Part shown: one piece after another, positions 9,521 to 22,262 of the stretch
How the letters are laid out: each line of letters starts with the position of its first letter
Position numbering within the stretch: the stretch's first letter is position 1
Assembly: GCA_028023455.1 (NCBI GenBank)
Contig: JAQFVV010012506.1
Coordinates: 4,084,714 to 4,148,713 of the forward strand
Length of the DNA: 64,000 bases
Reading direction: 5' to 3'
DNA from: Epiperipatus broadwayi
Taxonomy: Eukaryota; Onychophora; Udeonychophora; Euonychophora; Peripatidae
Translations under genes and position numbers: made by a program
Notes under the pieces: model-generated
What the model was told of the DNA's origin: nothing
Database searches by the model: none
The model's input: the letters and a program-made list of their open reading frames with translations, nothing else

Positions 9521-12500
9521 TTCTACAGTTTATATAAATCATTAATATGAGTTTTTAAAATATTTCTAGTATTCCTTTTCAAACAATGACTTTCTTAATG
9601 TAGTTATTATTACTAGATAGTTATTATTAGATAATGAAAATATATTTTTATTTATCACGCATAGGAATTTCAAACTAGCAGATGATGTTTATGAAATTTT
9701 TATGATAACTTTTCCAATAAATATTTAAAAAATTGAGCAATAAAAAAAAAAAAAAAGCAAACATATTTATTTAATTGATCAGCATTTAATTTTTAAACTT
9801 TTATTTATTTTTAACTTTTTTCTTTTCCTTCATTTGAAACTTTTATAATAAAATGGTAAAATTCTCCTTTAGATTGTTCTTATATTCAAAAACTTTTAAA
9901 CATGCCGACTATTATTATCTAATTCATTTAAATAAAACTCATTACTTTGACAGGTTGATATAGAAAGTAGTAGAGATATTCTGCAATAAAAATTTAAAAT
10001 TTAATGCTAAAATTTAAAATCATATTTGATTTTACATTGTTATCCTTGGAATAAAAGCTCACTTAGTTAAATAAAAAATATTTTATAAGAAGAGGCAACT
10101 TATAATGACCTTTTTTTCTTCAATTCATCCTACTACTCTATCAATTCAATGCTAGTTGATTATTAGTTTGGTATGATCATGTGACCTCAATTCATAAATA
10201 TTTTAATTATTTCACAATAATAATAATACAATGTAAAAGTTCCATTGGTTAAAACAAAATAAAAACTCAAAAAATAATTATTTAAAATAATCTCAAGTAA
10301 TAAACGTTTATGATATACTGAAAAAGTCAATCTTAGTTTAAGATTGAGCTGTTCATAGTTCCATCTACTAACCTGTGTTTAAACCCTATATCCCATCCCG
10401 CTCCTTTTGTCGTGTATATATATTTTATGTATACATTTGAGATGCATACCTAAATTATAAAATTTTAACTTTTAAATTAACATTTTTATTATTATTAATT
10501 TTATGATTATTAATTCTTTTTATTCAAATACATAGGTGCGGTTCAAAAATATATATATAGGAGAAAATACTAACAAAATATTGATTTTTTGTAAATATTT
10601 TATTATACGTTATTTTTAAACTTTTTCTTTTTAAAGTACTTTTTTTTCTTTTAAACTGTATATTTTGTAAAATCCAATAGGAAGATGCTACAGTTAATTG
10701 TCTAAAAATAATTAAAGGGTTGGAAGCACTATTGTTTTAATCTGGGGAAGGAATTTTTAATTAAAGTTTTTACTTAAAATGGGATTAAGATTAAAGATAC
10801 TTTTGCATCTTCAAAAACAATCGATAAAAAAAAGGTAAGAATTTTAGGATCAGAGATTAGATTGTAAGGCTAAAACCAAGTAATTAAAAGCAGAGTATAA
10901 AATGGCCTGATAGAAAATCACCAACAGATGAGCTACTATTGAAAGAACTGCAGTGAACATAACCTACGCTGGTGTGAAAGTTAAAAAAATAATGATATAG
11001 TAGTAAGTCCACCACCCTTCTCGGCCCTGTTGGGTCATCATCTGCTGCTGCCATTATATCATGCTCCCTAGAATGAAGTAAAGGCCCGGTGGAGAACTTT
11101 GGAATGCTAAATAGAAGTTTGCTGCCACCAAGAAGAGTTCACTTGGATCCATTAAATGTTGTAATTTGAAAAACGGACTCTTACAATGGTGCAAGGTAAA
11201 TTATTTCAAACCGCCACCATTGAACCTAAATTTAGCTTGCCTATCTAATCTTAAACTCTATATCAATTTCTCCTACTGTAATATTTAACTTTGTGACTTT
11301 TCAAATATATAAATTGCTCTTAAATAATTTCTATAAATTTAATTCTTTCTCATATGCTCTAACTTTCTTTAATTTTGGTACAGTCATTTATTTATTACTT
11401 ATTTATATGTACGTTTTTATTATTAATATGCCAATTTCAAACAATCTGACGAGTTGAATTTCTAAAATCTTTTCTTTCTTTTAAGTAAACCTTCACGAAT
11501 CAAGATTATTAACGCCCCTTTAAAATAAGCATTATTAATTAATACACTCGCCAGATTGTTTTTACGTCAACATTTTGTTTATGCTTTAATATAAAAAATA
11601 TATATATTTGTTTAATTCTGGATTTTCTACCCGGGGTGAATCCAGAACTCAAGCTAATTAACGCTTTGAAACCTTGTTTATTTTATAAATGTTATTATTC
11701 AATTCTGAAAAGGTGACCGATTAGTTTTTTTTATAACTGCTAGTTTTATTTTTACATACTCTTAAAATATCAAATACAGTACTTAAATATTGTTATTGTA
11801 AAATCCACGAAGGTGGGATTGAATTATTTTAAATAGTAGAAAAGGGAAGGGGGTAAATCTTAATGTTTCTTTTACTAGGTAAAATCTTAACATATATTTT
11901 ATTTAGGAAAATCTCTCTCTATATATAACTGCATAGCGTATTATTTGTCTAAATTATGGTATTCAAACAAGGGTCATTTATTTTTAAAGCAGTATATCAT
12001 ATTTCATGTCGTTAGCGATATTCATTCATACTGCGTTATTGACATTCGACCTGATCTTCGTGTTTTTATATATATGTGCTTCTTAATCTGGGGGTTGCGC
12101 CAAGATCGAACCCATAGATTTCTCGTTATGTCCTGTCGCATGGGGATTTATTCCATATAAAATGCCTCTGGCGGTGATCCCATAAGTTTGGCACACACTA
12201 TACATGTCTACTTTCTTCGCATAAAAAGGCCTCTGGTGGTGATCCCTAAGTCTGGCATACACTATGCTTATCCACTTTCTTCGTATCAAAGGCCTGCACA
12301 TCGGCGATGACCACGGCATGCCTATCTACTTCGTTTTCATCCAGAAGCATGACTTTTCCTGTTATTTTTAGGCTATTATGTCAGCACCACAGACTTCTTC
12401 GTATTATTATTTCTTTTTGCTTCATGACCCAGTTTTAATGCTCTAATATTAAAAGTGCGCTCTGCTCAATATATATAAATGCCAAATATTACTAGCTAGA

Positions 12501-13639
12501 TTAATTACTATTATTATTTTAGTTTTATTATACAATCCCATCGTTGTATTTTTTATTTATCTATTTAAGAGTATTTGCCTTGGGAAAAATAAAGCGTTCT
12601 TCTTACCAGCGCTAATTAACAGAAGTTTCATTAAATATTTTGTCATATAATCAAATGTCATTTTCAAATGTTTTCAAATGTATTTTATTTATTTTCATGA
12701 CCTGTGGCGTGAAAATAGTTTGTATTATATCTGTAATGAATCTCAGAATGCTCCCCGAAGTAATAATGTTAGTCACCATGTTTCAGAACCGTAAATCAAG
12801 GCATTAATGGCAATATTTTGTAATTCTTTGTAATAATTGTTTGGCATCTTAATATTGGACCCACCAAAGATGTGTGTATAGTATATATTATTTAATTAAT
12901 AAGAGCATATGAGAAATAATAGCGTGAATGACAATATAATTATCTATCATTTGGTAGACCGCTTGGCCATTCACGCACATACTAATGTATATACTTAATT
13001 TATAATTGTATGTAAATAATTTATTATATTAAACTATATTTTTATTGTCTAACTTATTTGAGTAGTTCGAATTCCTCTTTTCTCCACTTCCACATATTAC
13101 AGCCATGCTTATATATATTTTAGTTTAGTCATAGTAATAGATGTCTCATTGTCTTCTCCGCTCTCCTAGTCGGCCAGATTTAAAATTAATTCTTGTGTGC
13201 CATCATTATGTTATCCATTAGGTGTTTGATCTGGGACTTAGAGAGTGGGTTCAATTTGGGCTGGTCCCTGACCTAAATCTCGGGCTTGATTGGGTTTAAA
13301 GTATATTTTGAGAGTTCCAGCTCATGTTAGATGGATAAACATGTTTTGACCGGTACAGTACATATAGGCATGAGAATACATACACCATTCACATTAAATA
13401 TTTCCAAATAAAAAATTGTTAAATATACAATTTAAATTTTTGAGTGGATATCTCTAAGTGACTTCTAATTTTGTATACACTGCTAACTAAATGTAGCTGC
13501 TCTATCAATTTATATAAAATCTATTGAAGATTATTTTTCTATATTTAAGACTATTTTAATTTGATGAACTAAATATTCTTATGACAAAGTAAATATACTG
13601 TCATAATCTACATTTTTAACCATTACTAATTCATTGCAG
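9521..13639. other. Long intronic stretch without a recognised gene
   Basis: Mostly A+T-rich. From about 10.97 to 11.23 kb and 11.95 to 12.45 kb the base composition is noticeably less A+T-rich than the surroundings, which suggests transposed sequence, perhaps a retroelement end. I recognise no protein domain on either strand. A short tandem repeat inside it is listed separately. Confidence 0.4.
12160..12345. repeat. Degenerate tandem repeat, about 70-bp unit
   Basis: Related units share words such as GCCTCTGGTGGTGATCCC, GGCATACACTATG and TCTACTTTCTTCG, with the third unit more divergent. The composition is richer in G+C than the flanks. The short frames across it look incidental. Confidence 0.6.
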
Positions 13640-15462
13640 GATGAAGATTTCTCCAAGTTTCATCTAATTTTTTTAATCTCTAGCCTCTCTTCTCCACAAC
13701 ATATCAGCAAACTTCATTATTTCATCCACCCATTACAAATACATTCTCTATCGATGTCTTAATAATCTCAATATTCAATTTAAAACCTCAAGTGTCCATT
13801 TATTATCATCTCTTCTAAAATATGTCCAATCCAGATCCATTTCAATTTTTTTCTTTCAATAATGATAGCAAAACCTGTTTGTTCTCTTACCCACGAATTT
13901 CATTTTCAATTTCTTTTTCTTATTTTTTAACATACAATTTTCTATACTTCATTGAGTAGTCTGAAATCTTTGTATTACTCTCTGAACTAGTAAAACATCT
14001 ATTATTTGGTACTCATACCTATGACAATCCATCCGGCTTGATGGCATTGTTGCTAGCCAAAAGTAGTTGAAAATATCATTTATCAGGCACAACTTCTCAA
14101 CTGTTATCAGTAACTGAGTGCTAGTAATTGAGTCGTTTGGCTAACGGTGGCTAGCAGCATGTTTTGTGATCAACTGCTCTTGCAATTCACACTTAGCTTA
14201 CCCTATCAGTTAGCTCTGATATGTATTGTTTACAGGCTATACGAATACTGACACTTAACATATTGCTAAGTTATCATGATATGGTGTGAATAATTTAAAT
14301 GACGGAAAGTGAACCAATATTTTTTGCCCTCTATTTTTAAAAAATTGAACTATATTTTATTCGTACTATGTAATTGTAATGTATATCTAATTATAAATGT
14401 ATTTTTACATGAAGGTTAATAAAAAAAAATTTAAAAAAAACTTACATTTTTATGTGCAATTTTGAGCTAGATTATAAACTATTAAATATTAATGTTCACA
14501 TGTGGCAAAGCTTAAAATAATTTGCCAATGCACTTTATTGTTCGTGAGACTGATGTTAACGAGGCTGGTGTCATTTTTGCCAGAAAAAATGTGCTATATA
14601 TTTCAACAAAAATCTAGCACTTGTTGCAAGATTTGATGACAATGGCGAACTACAGATGGTGGAGATCAATGAGTCTTATTTCTTTCATCGAAAACACCAT
14701 AGGGAGCAATGAGAGAAGGCCATTGGGTGTTCGGTGAGATAGAGAGTACCAAAATGTTATTTTCTAATACATGGACATATTTCTGTTTAACATCAAGTTA
14801 TGTCTATCATAAGATTCCATCAAAGTTTCATTGTCTTACTAATTTCATCCATTATATTTCCATTAATATTAATAAATTTAACCAAGATATTTTGCAAATA
14901 ACTTCTTTTAATTCATGATTATCAATCTTTATTTTCTTCTAAGAAAATTCATTGAATATTATTTTAATCTTATAGAATTTATCTTGAATCCTACTTTCTT
15001 ACTTCCATCTGATAATTCTACAAATATCTCCTGAAGTTTTGAAGCATTATTTGCAAGAACAACCACATCATCTTCAATATCTAGATCAATTAAATGATCT
15101 CCATTCACTTTTACTCCACCCATTTTAATCCACGAGATATTTCTTGTAAAGCTATTGTAAAATGTTTTGGAGATAAGAAAACATCTCAATGGTAATCTTA
15201 GTATCAATGTGTTATCTAATCACTGCTATTGAATTTTGATAAACACTCTTCAGAATATGACAACATCCCAAGTCAATATCTTGATGAGCCAATGTTTTAA
15301 TCACTATAAATTGCATATAAAATCAAATGTCGTCATAATCTACAAATGCAAAGCATAATGGCAAGCCATATTAACTGGTCCTTTTTATAACAACTCTCAA
15401 AACTTGGATGTGATCCACTGTGCTAAAATCATTTTCAAATCCAGCTTGTTCTTTTTGTTGGT
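13640..15462 (-). pseudogene. RTE-like LINE relic (reverse transcriptase and C-terminus), interrupted
   Basis: Minus-strand pieces occur in the order expected of an RTE-type ORF2. At 15207-14960 is VNGDHLIDLDIEDDVVVLAN, followed by KVGFKIN, where intact relatives have LRFADDIV (the catalytic FADD is degraded to IEDD). From about 14945 to 14750 is DNHELKEV with a YLGQI-like stretch. From 14030 to 13640 are WVREQTGF, KLKWIWIGHI and a LHPAMN-like end. Several frameshifts and stops make it inactive. The block from about 14.1 to 14.75 kb is foreign (Merlin fragment). The 5' endonuclease part is missing. Confidence 0.75.
14511..14746 (+). pseudogene. Merlin (IS1016/ISXO2-like) transposase fragment
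   Basis: Plus-strand translation gives ARFDDNGELQMVEINESYFF, then HRKHHREQ and, after a one-base frameshift, REGHWVFGEIES. This matches the start of the Merlin/ISXO2 DDE domain, where the pattern is E-I/V-D-E-S ... K..RGR...G.WVFG. The first catalytic Asp is replaced by Asn (INES for IDES). The downstream catalytic part is missing, because LINE sequence resumes at about 14.75 kb. The left border is not certain; the sequence from about 14.03 to 14.51 kb may also belong to it. Confidence 0.72.
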
Positions 15463-15540
15463 TAACTAAGTTTGATTTATAAATACAAAGTTCCCAATGG
15501 TTAATATACTGTTATAATCAAGATTAATACTCCAACAAAT

Positions 15541-15662
15541 AAATGAAATACTCTTAATTCAAAGCACAAGACAAAACTTTTTGGAAAAAAAAAGATCAAT
15601 CCATCTTTTCTCTCAAGAAGTTTAATCTTGTGTTTTGGATTGAGAGTATTTCATTTACTTAA
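15541..15662. repeat. Short imperfect inverted repeat
   Basis: AATGAAATACTCTTAATTC at the left is matched by the inverse of GAATTGAGAG-like sequence ending ATTTCATTT near 15.66 kb, with an internal loop of about 60 bp. It is possibly the remnant of a miniature transposon. No terminal duplication was identified. Confidence 0.45.
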
Positions 15663-16052
15663 TAAAACAGTATTGGATTATTAATCTCTCTCTGTGTGTA
15701 TATATATATGGCTGCAGAAAGGGGTTTGCTGTTAACTGAAAAAAGACACTTTGATTCCTCATGGAGATCTTAAAGGAACCGAGCAGGGCAAATTACTAAT
15801 GAACATTCCAAACATTTTTATCATTGCAGCTGTTATTATTATGTGATTATTCATATAGTATAAGAACATGGATAGGCAGTTCATCAACATACATTAGGTG
15901 GTGAGTATATTGGCTTTTTACCTCTGAGGTTAAAATCAAGGAAAGCCATCGTATGTGAAGAGATATAGAGATCGGAGAAAGCGGACTGAATTTGGAGAGA
16001 CCTTCAACCTGCAGTAGATTGATAATGGTTGAAATGATATATATATATATAT
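15663..16052. other. Unassigned sequence left of the long terminal direct repeat
   Basis: Contains TA microsatellites (about 15.70 and 16.04 kb) and no recognised gene. The short minus-strand frame here shows no family resemblance. Confidence 0.4.
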
Positions 16053-18290
16053 TGTAACGGACGAAAGATTTTGGATTCGCATATACTGACCACAAGGGTG
16101 GGATCTTTAGCTACAAGAGAATATACATGTAAATGGAAAAAAATGGGTGATTTATTTTGTAAAATTATGTAAGGAAGGAATAGAAAATATTAGGCATTTG
16201 TTAATTGAATGTAAATGCTTGAAAACAGAAAGGGTACATATAATTAAGTTATGGAAGGATAAATATAAAAAAAGATATTATACAGAAAGTGAATTATTGG
16301 TTTTTATGCTGGGTTTGGGAAAAGATAAAGGGGATTTAGATATAAAGGTTATAGAGTTGACAAAGATTGTTATGGAAATGGGATGGAGCAGAATATGGAA
16401 AAATTTAGAGTGGGGAATGGAAAATAAAGTGGCTAACAGGTTTATCTGGGTATAATTGCCGAGATATTCTTGACTTCGTTTAAGGAGAAGCCACATCACA
16501 TCACTAGACATTTATTTTAAGGGTGGACAGGATATGCGAACCTGAATGCGCAGAACTAAACTCAGGGAGAAATAAGAGATCTTAGTGATTGTTTAGACAA
16601 TTGAGAAATAAAAGTACCAAGACAAACATCAGCCAAATAAATTTAAACCATTTGTAAATTTTATTAAGAGCTTAAATAATTTGAAAGAACAGAAATCCAG
16701 CCACGAATACAAAAGTGATGTGGATTTGAATATGCATATTTATCAGAGAATGCATTACAGCAAACATGAAGACATTAAACGCCTTGGCAGCAAAATTCTC
16801 TCACCTAAAATTAAAAGAAATGGATAGGATAATATCTTCCCACTAACAATTTATGAAATTACAAAAAAAATAGTAACTCTAGCCTCCTGATTCAGAGATA
16901 TGAAATTAGTTACGGTCTTGTAGAAAATCAGCGAAACCAGCACAGATGATCGATCAGTAGCATTCTAACTACTGATCTTATAACGCCGCAGGACTGCTGC
17001 CATAGTACTACTTTTAAAGCAAACATGGTTGATTTCACATACAAGACAGCAAAAAGATATTTGATTATGATCTTACGTAATCTAGAAAGAAATCTCTACT
17101 TTCAGAAAACCAGAACAAAGAACCCGATAATTAGCCGGCAAAAAGATTTTGTTGTTTGCAAAAAGCGCAAACTAAACGTGTTTAAAATTAATTATTTTAC
17201 AACAACTAAGGGCAGGTGAGTAAATAAAAATTACAAAAATTGCCAAACCATTTAACCCTAGTTAGTGAAATAATTAGACATATATTAAACATATAAAATT
17301 ATACACTCACAATGGACCCTCTGATAAACGAAAATTGAAAACTAAGATTCCAAGACACACTTTAAATACTAGAAAAAGTAAATACAGATAATGAATGTTA
17401 GATTAACTCATAAATATAACTTTACATATCACACTTATTTTAGATTGAGCGGAGATTTAATTAGACCTAATTTATTTACCCTGACAAGAATAAGAAAAAG
17501 TTTACCTTACGGTAAGGCAGTTTTCGAGTAGTTTTCTGAAAGAATGCGCACTTTTAATAAGTTCATATTCCAGGTGAATTCTCTTTATGACAGAGGCAAA
17601 TTGGGAATCTGGCTTATCACGAAAGAACAGCCTAGAGACCGAGGTTCGTCCTTATTTAAATTAGCATTGCATCTTATTGTTTCTAATACGTATAGCAGCA
17701 TTTATTGACATCTTGAAGGCAAATTTCAAAAATATCTTAAATGTCCGAACTGCTATTGATATGAAATTCCACAGATTAATCAGAAGACGGAGTATTTGCT
17801 TGGTCAAGGTTTTCTAGAATGATCCATGAAATTTTTTGGGGGTTATTTATACCCACACTCAATTTCCCACCAAAATGTGTTCTTGTTTTTGAATTCTACC
17901 ACTGAGGGCAGGGCAAATCTTAATCTCCCACTCAATCTAATTTATGAATTCCAACCAGGGATTATTTTAACTAAAACAACAACACAACAATTAAATCTCC
18001 ACTTCTTAGAATTAAATTAGAACTGATAAAAATAAGTGACAGAAATGTAATCAACACATTTGCTTGTTTTTAATTAATTTGAAAAAAAAAGTAAAAACAA
18101 GCGGTGAAAGTAAACCATTTTAAAATAAATCAATTCTATAAAAAAAATTAAAATGACCTATTTAAATATAACCGAGTATATGTTTTAATACACGTACTCT
18201 TTTAAAATAATTTTTAAATGACTTTAGATTTAACTTTGATCCCTGAAAGTTAGTTTTATTGATTGATTTAAACAACGATTGATATGGACT
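16053..18290 (-). repeat. Long terminal direct repeat, copy 1 (with an internal LINE fragment)
   Basis: This copy aligns along its whole length, in the same order and orientation, with 22544-24394. Both begin TGTAAC(G/A)GAC(G/A)AAAGA and both end near ATTGATA followed by GGACT. Small deletions and substitutions distinguish them; for example, copy 1 has extra bases around 17.76-17.81 kb and lacks about 20 around 17.60 kb. It also carries about 400 bp of LINE sequence at 16.10-16.50 kb that copy 2 lacks. Taken with the internal ORF, the arrangement resembles a non-autonomous LTR-type element read on the minus strand, with this as the 3' repeat. It lacks canonical TG...CA termini at both ends. 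Confidence 0.75.
16110..16500 (+). pseudogene. C-terminal fragment of a non-LTR retrotransposon ORF2 (zinc-knuckle region)
   Basis: Plus-strand translation shows REYTCKWKKMGDLFC, then, with a one-base slip, KLCKEGIENIRHLLIEC. This is the Cx2C...HxxxxC knuckle with HLLxEC found at the C-terminus of many LINE ORF2 proteins. A basic, Trp-containing tail follows (RIWKNLEWG ... NRFIWV) and a stop at 16453-16455. It replaces about 25 bp that are present in copy 2 of the long direct repeat, so it arrived by insertion with loss of target bases, or by exchange. The LINE clade was not determined. Confidence 0.62.
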
Positions 18291-18530
18291 GCTCTGTTAC
18301 AACTGCCTGATCATCCGATGAAAAAAAAAAAGCATCCGTGCTCTTTTTTTTTAAACTTTAAACATTTATAACCCCTCTAGAAAAACCCAGCTGAACATTT
18401 GCCTTGCACTCTAAAACAGTATTTTATTAAAATATATTTAACTTATCCATTCTTATTAATTCATTAACCAAACTCTCTTTTTTAATATTTTTATTAAAAA
18501 CAATCCGTCCGATTGCTAAACGCTGAACCC
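18291..18530. other. Spacer between long direct repeat copy 1 and the internal ORF
   Basis: Poly-A/T-rich spacer; no RNA gene, binding site or coding sequence recognised. Confidence 0.4.
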
Positions 18531-18763
18531 TTAACTTTTGTCTGGCAGTTCTTTTACTCCTTTTACTAACTTTCTTAAATGGCCTACTTTCACCCTTCTG
18601 TCTTTTCTTAGCTTATAAAATTTTCTCTTGTCCCTTTCACTTTCTGTTTTGCTTTCTAGCTCATATAATGGAAAACCTTTTTGCTGAGCAAAACATATTT
18701 CTACAAAATATCCCACTTTATTATTCATACTATCAGCATTAGTATTGAAGCAGGATCTGAGCA
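18531..18763 (-). CDS. C-terminal part of a gag-like or ORF1-like basic protein of the long-repeat element
   Basis: The reading frame ends at a stop at 18531-18533 and is rich in Lys, Arg and Glu (KTESERDKRKFYKLRKD, RRVKVGHLRKLVKGVKEL). Upstream it reads LLRSCF and VGYFVEICFAQQKGF. The word LRSCF also occurs, in the reading orientation, at the other side of the 18764-21591 insert. Joining the two sides without the insert would continue one ORF from the coiled-coil part at 21.6-22.26 kb. I recognise no named domain. It is most simply read as the end of a structural protein of a non-autonomous element. Confidence 0.45.
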
Positions 18764-21591
18764 AACCTGGGGACAAAAAAAAAACCTGTACCGGTCGGTT
18801 TTGTATGTTCACATAACAAGATCTAACATCTATGCAAAAATACCTCGAATCCAATCATGCGCAAGATACACAAGTCAGGAACACTCATGAATTCTGCCCT
18901 ATTTGCATATTTTCCAGATCTACCAACTTATGAGCAACAATCCCGATGATATCGATCTAATTTCATCTCTCACCGCCGGCATCGCACATCGGAGACACAA
19001 AAAGACTCTAATTTAAGTTTAATGGCAGGATATTTAGTATAAAACGCAATTTAGAAACTATTAAAGATCGTAATCTATCATATTAATTATATATTAGCGG
19101 AGATCATCTAGTCAGTAGGAGCATAACTTATTTATAAAAAAATATTAACTTAAATAAAAGAAAGTACAATGATTCGGACAGGTATGATATATATATTTTG
19201 AGATTTATTATATTGATGAGACATAAATAAATGCATCTGATTATTTGTCAGACGCTTGCCTCGTAAATATTATATAATGGTTGATTTTAACAAATAAGAT
19301 TATCTTTGATTGATACATCAAAATCAGATTTTACAATACCTTTGTTTACGTTTGCGGCGATGCCAATAATAGATACCATACAGAATTAGTGCTCTTAGAA
19401 ACGTACAATTGAAATACTATTCCACCTCCAGAGAAACGAAATTAGCATTTAACTGATTTGAAAGAGAATAATTGTTTAATAAGGAAACATTACATTTGTA
19501 CAAGATATAACTATTACTTTGGGTTTTCAGGTGGCAGACATGTGGGATGGCTAATGAATATTTATATTAATAATAAGTTCATCGCAATGACGCACATCTT
19601 AAATAATGGACATAGATGTCTGTTTAGCACAATCATAACATTATGGCTTATGGATGTTAATGGGTTTACTAGAAATATAACAACAGGCGGTACGTGCATG
19701 GCGTCGTCTATGATGTGATCCAGTCATGGATACGAACGTGTGCTTTGTGGAATTCATTTTGAAAATATACCGATATAACTCTGCAAACTTTGGCAGGATT
19801 GGTTTTGAAACAAAGAGCGGTCGGCTATGCATTATTGGGCTGGTTTCTCCAGAGCGATCCCCATATAAGCAAGCACATACAACAAAATATATCCCCAGGG
19901 GGGGTTTAAGCCTGGTTCTTGGACATTGAGAACGATGATGGGGCTCGACTTTGCGAGACCTCCGTAGAAGAGAAGCATGTATATATAATATAGAAACGAA
20001 ATCACCTATATGCACGCAACACTTGGGGATAACGAAAGATATATCTTTAAAGACTATATTAAATATTTAATACCCATAAATTATAATATACCCTGCATAA
20101 TGGTATGATCTAATCGCTAAACAGGCATGGATGATAAATTTAACTAAACATAGAATTTTAAGACATAAAGATTTCCCCTCCTTTTTACTTTAAGTTATTC
20201 ATAACTCCCCACATGTTTAATGAATACCCATCTCGGTTAATAATGCTATTATGAAAGTAAATAAATTGATACATAAATAACTGGGGTGGTGGTAATAGTT
20301 TGGATAAAATATAGATTTATATATATATAAAGTACATTAAAAGTTAAGAACAGCACATTATTATTGTTTAGAAAGAAAAAGAGCATTTTTATGAAAACAG
20401 ATGTTGATCTGTTTTCTATAGCAATTTTTATAACTTAATGACTTTTTTTTTTAAAATCGTGAACATCTGCATAAGTTGAATAAAACTTATTTTTAATTAA
20501 CATACGTTCTTAATTACCCGTAAATAATGGGGAGGAAAAACAGACATAAAATATATGTTAGCGATTTTGAAAATATTATTGGCCTTTTAAAACATAAAAC
20601 ATAATGAACTAGAGTTATTTGTCGCATAAAAATAAAACGTTAAATAAAGAAGGCTGAGTTTGATAATCAAGAGCGGGTAGAGTTCTTTACCTTGATATAC
20701 GGAGTAGCAGTCCTTGATACGAGTAATGTTCATCAGCATTAATGCACTAGATCTAGGGTTTGAATACGACATGACAGGTAGCGTTTATTTACTTATGCAG
20801 CAGATATTTTAGAGTTCATAAGTACGGGATCCGGAGCTTTGTTACGGGAGAAGCATATTGGAATGGAGGGGAAGGTGAAATTTCCCCAGACTCATGTGGA
20901 TTTGGTTTAGCATCATGAAATTTATGGTTGTCTCAAATCAAGCAGTATTTATACTCTTTTTTTTTGGTGATGTAGCATAGCAACTACTGCTGGATCTGAG
21001 GCAATTTGTGCATTTTGGCCAAGCTAAAATCGGCTGACCAAATCTCCTTTGTCTTGTAAGACTTTTGAAACAATGCAATTCTATTATCAGTTTCTCGAAC
21101 GATTGTTTTAAAATAAGTCTTATGATTTTAAAACAAGTTGGCGTGGATGAAATTTCCACTAATGGATTTATTTTACTATTACAAAATTGTAATCTTTTAC
21201 TTTTAACTAATGGGCCTTTCCGGGTAATTGTTTTCAAGAAACTTTTTAAAAGAATTGCATCATTTTCTGACTGCTAAATTCAATATAAAAAAATAATGTT
21301 TCATATATGACCTTTAAATACATAATATATATAATATAATTTTTATGATTTCTAAGCAATCCCCTACACTGAAAATATATATATTTATCCATTATGCACG
21401 CATACACATGAAAATAATATTAATTATTTATTTCTTAAATAGTTTTAGGTTAAGATCTATAAATATCTACGTTATTTATGTTAAAATCATAAAGCAAAAA
21501 AAATATATATATATATGTATTAATAAATATTTATACGTGCATAAGGATGGGTTTAAACATGGTTAGGTGGTAGGAGATTGGACGTGGGCTG
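18764..21591. mobile_element. 2.8-kb insert bordered by an exact 18-bp direct duplication
   Basis: TGAAGCAGGATCTGAGCA is present at 18746-18763 and again at 21592-21609 without mismatch, and the block between separates two halves of an apparent ORF. This looks like an insertion with a target-site duplication; 18 bp would suit a retroposon. Neither end of the insert carries an obvious poly-A tail. Its internal frames (for example minus 19641-20015 and minus 20938-21237) show no domain I recognise. It is somewhat less A+T-rich than its surroundings in places (19.6-20.0 kb). The identity of the inserted element is unknown. Confidence 0.55.
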
Positions 21592-22262
21592 TGAAGCAGG
21601 ATCTGAGCATCAGATCATCTGCTTCATTATATGGAAAGAATTTATCTTCTTCAAACTTTTTGAATCTTTGACATAAGATCCTTCTATATATGGCTTCTAT
21701 TTCAACTTTGACATATTTCTTAATCTTTTTTTAAAACTCTTTTCTTCTTTTCAAATTCATATTCAAAACAAAGTTATTAAACCCAATTTATTTTTAGTTT
21801 CACGCGCACTCTTTTACCCGATTTTCTGTCTTTACCTTAAAACTTTCTCCAAGATTTTCTTCCTCCACCACACTATCTCTCTCTCTCCACTCTCTACTTA
21901 TTTCAACCTTTATTTCCATCTTCTCTGTCCTAGCACTAGCCTGTGCTACTTCAATTTCTATATTTTTTATGATGCCAACTTTTTCTACTTCCTGACTTTC
22001 GTCTACTCTTCCCTCCATTTCACCCCTCATCTCTCTCATTTCTCTAATCATTTCTTCTTTTATTGCCTGCTAGGCTTGCTTAACTTCACTAATTTTTTTT
22101 CTTTATTTCCACTTTGAACTCTGCCATCATTGCTTGCTGGTTTTGCTTGAATTCACTTATATCCTTCATATCTTGGCACAATTCCCTCATCATGTCCATC
22201 ATCATCATTATCTTGACCTCTGACTCTTCTTTTTCCGCCATATCCATTTTCGACACAAGATT
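21592..22262 (-). pseudogene. N-terminal, coiled-coil part of the gag-like or ORF1-like protein
   Basis: On the minus strand an ATG near 22248 starts MDMAEKEESEVKIMMMMDMM. It is followed by a long heptad-like, Glu/Lys/Met-rich region (EEMIREMREMRGEMEGR), consistent with a coiled coil. The frame breaks once in an A-run and meets an in-frame stop (about 22.07-22.10 kb), then again near 21.80 kb. It goes on with basic segments (KKIKKYVKVEIEAIYRR) to MLRSCF at the duplication. Coiled-coil N-termini occur in LINE ORF1 and in some gag proteins; no further assignment is justified. Confidence 0.5.

Noticed and set aside
19641-20015. 124-codon minus-strand frame, the longest in the window
   Set aside because: No recognisable domain, odd composition, an overlapping frame on the other strand, and location inside a probable mobile insert. 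Not supported as a gene.
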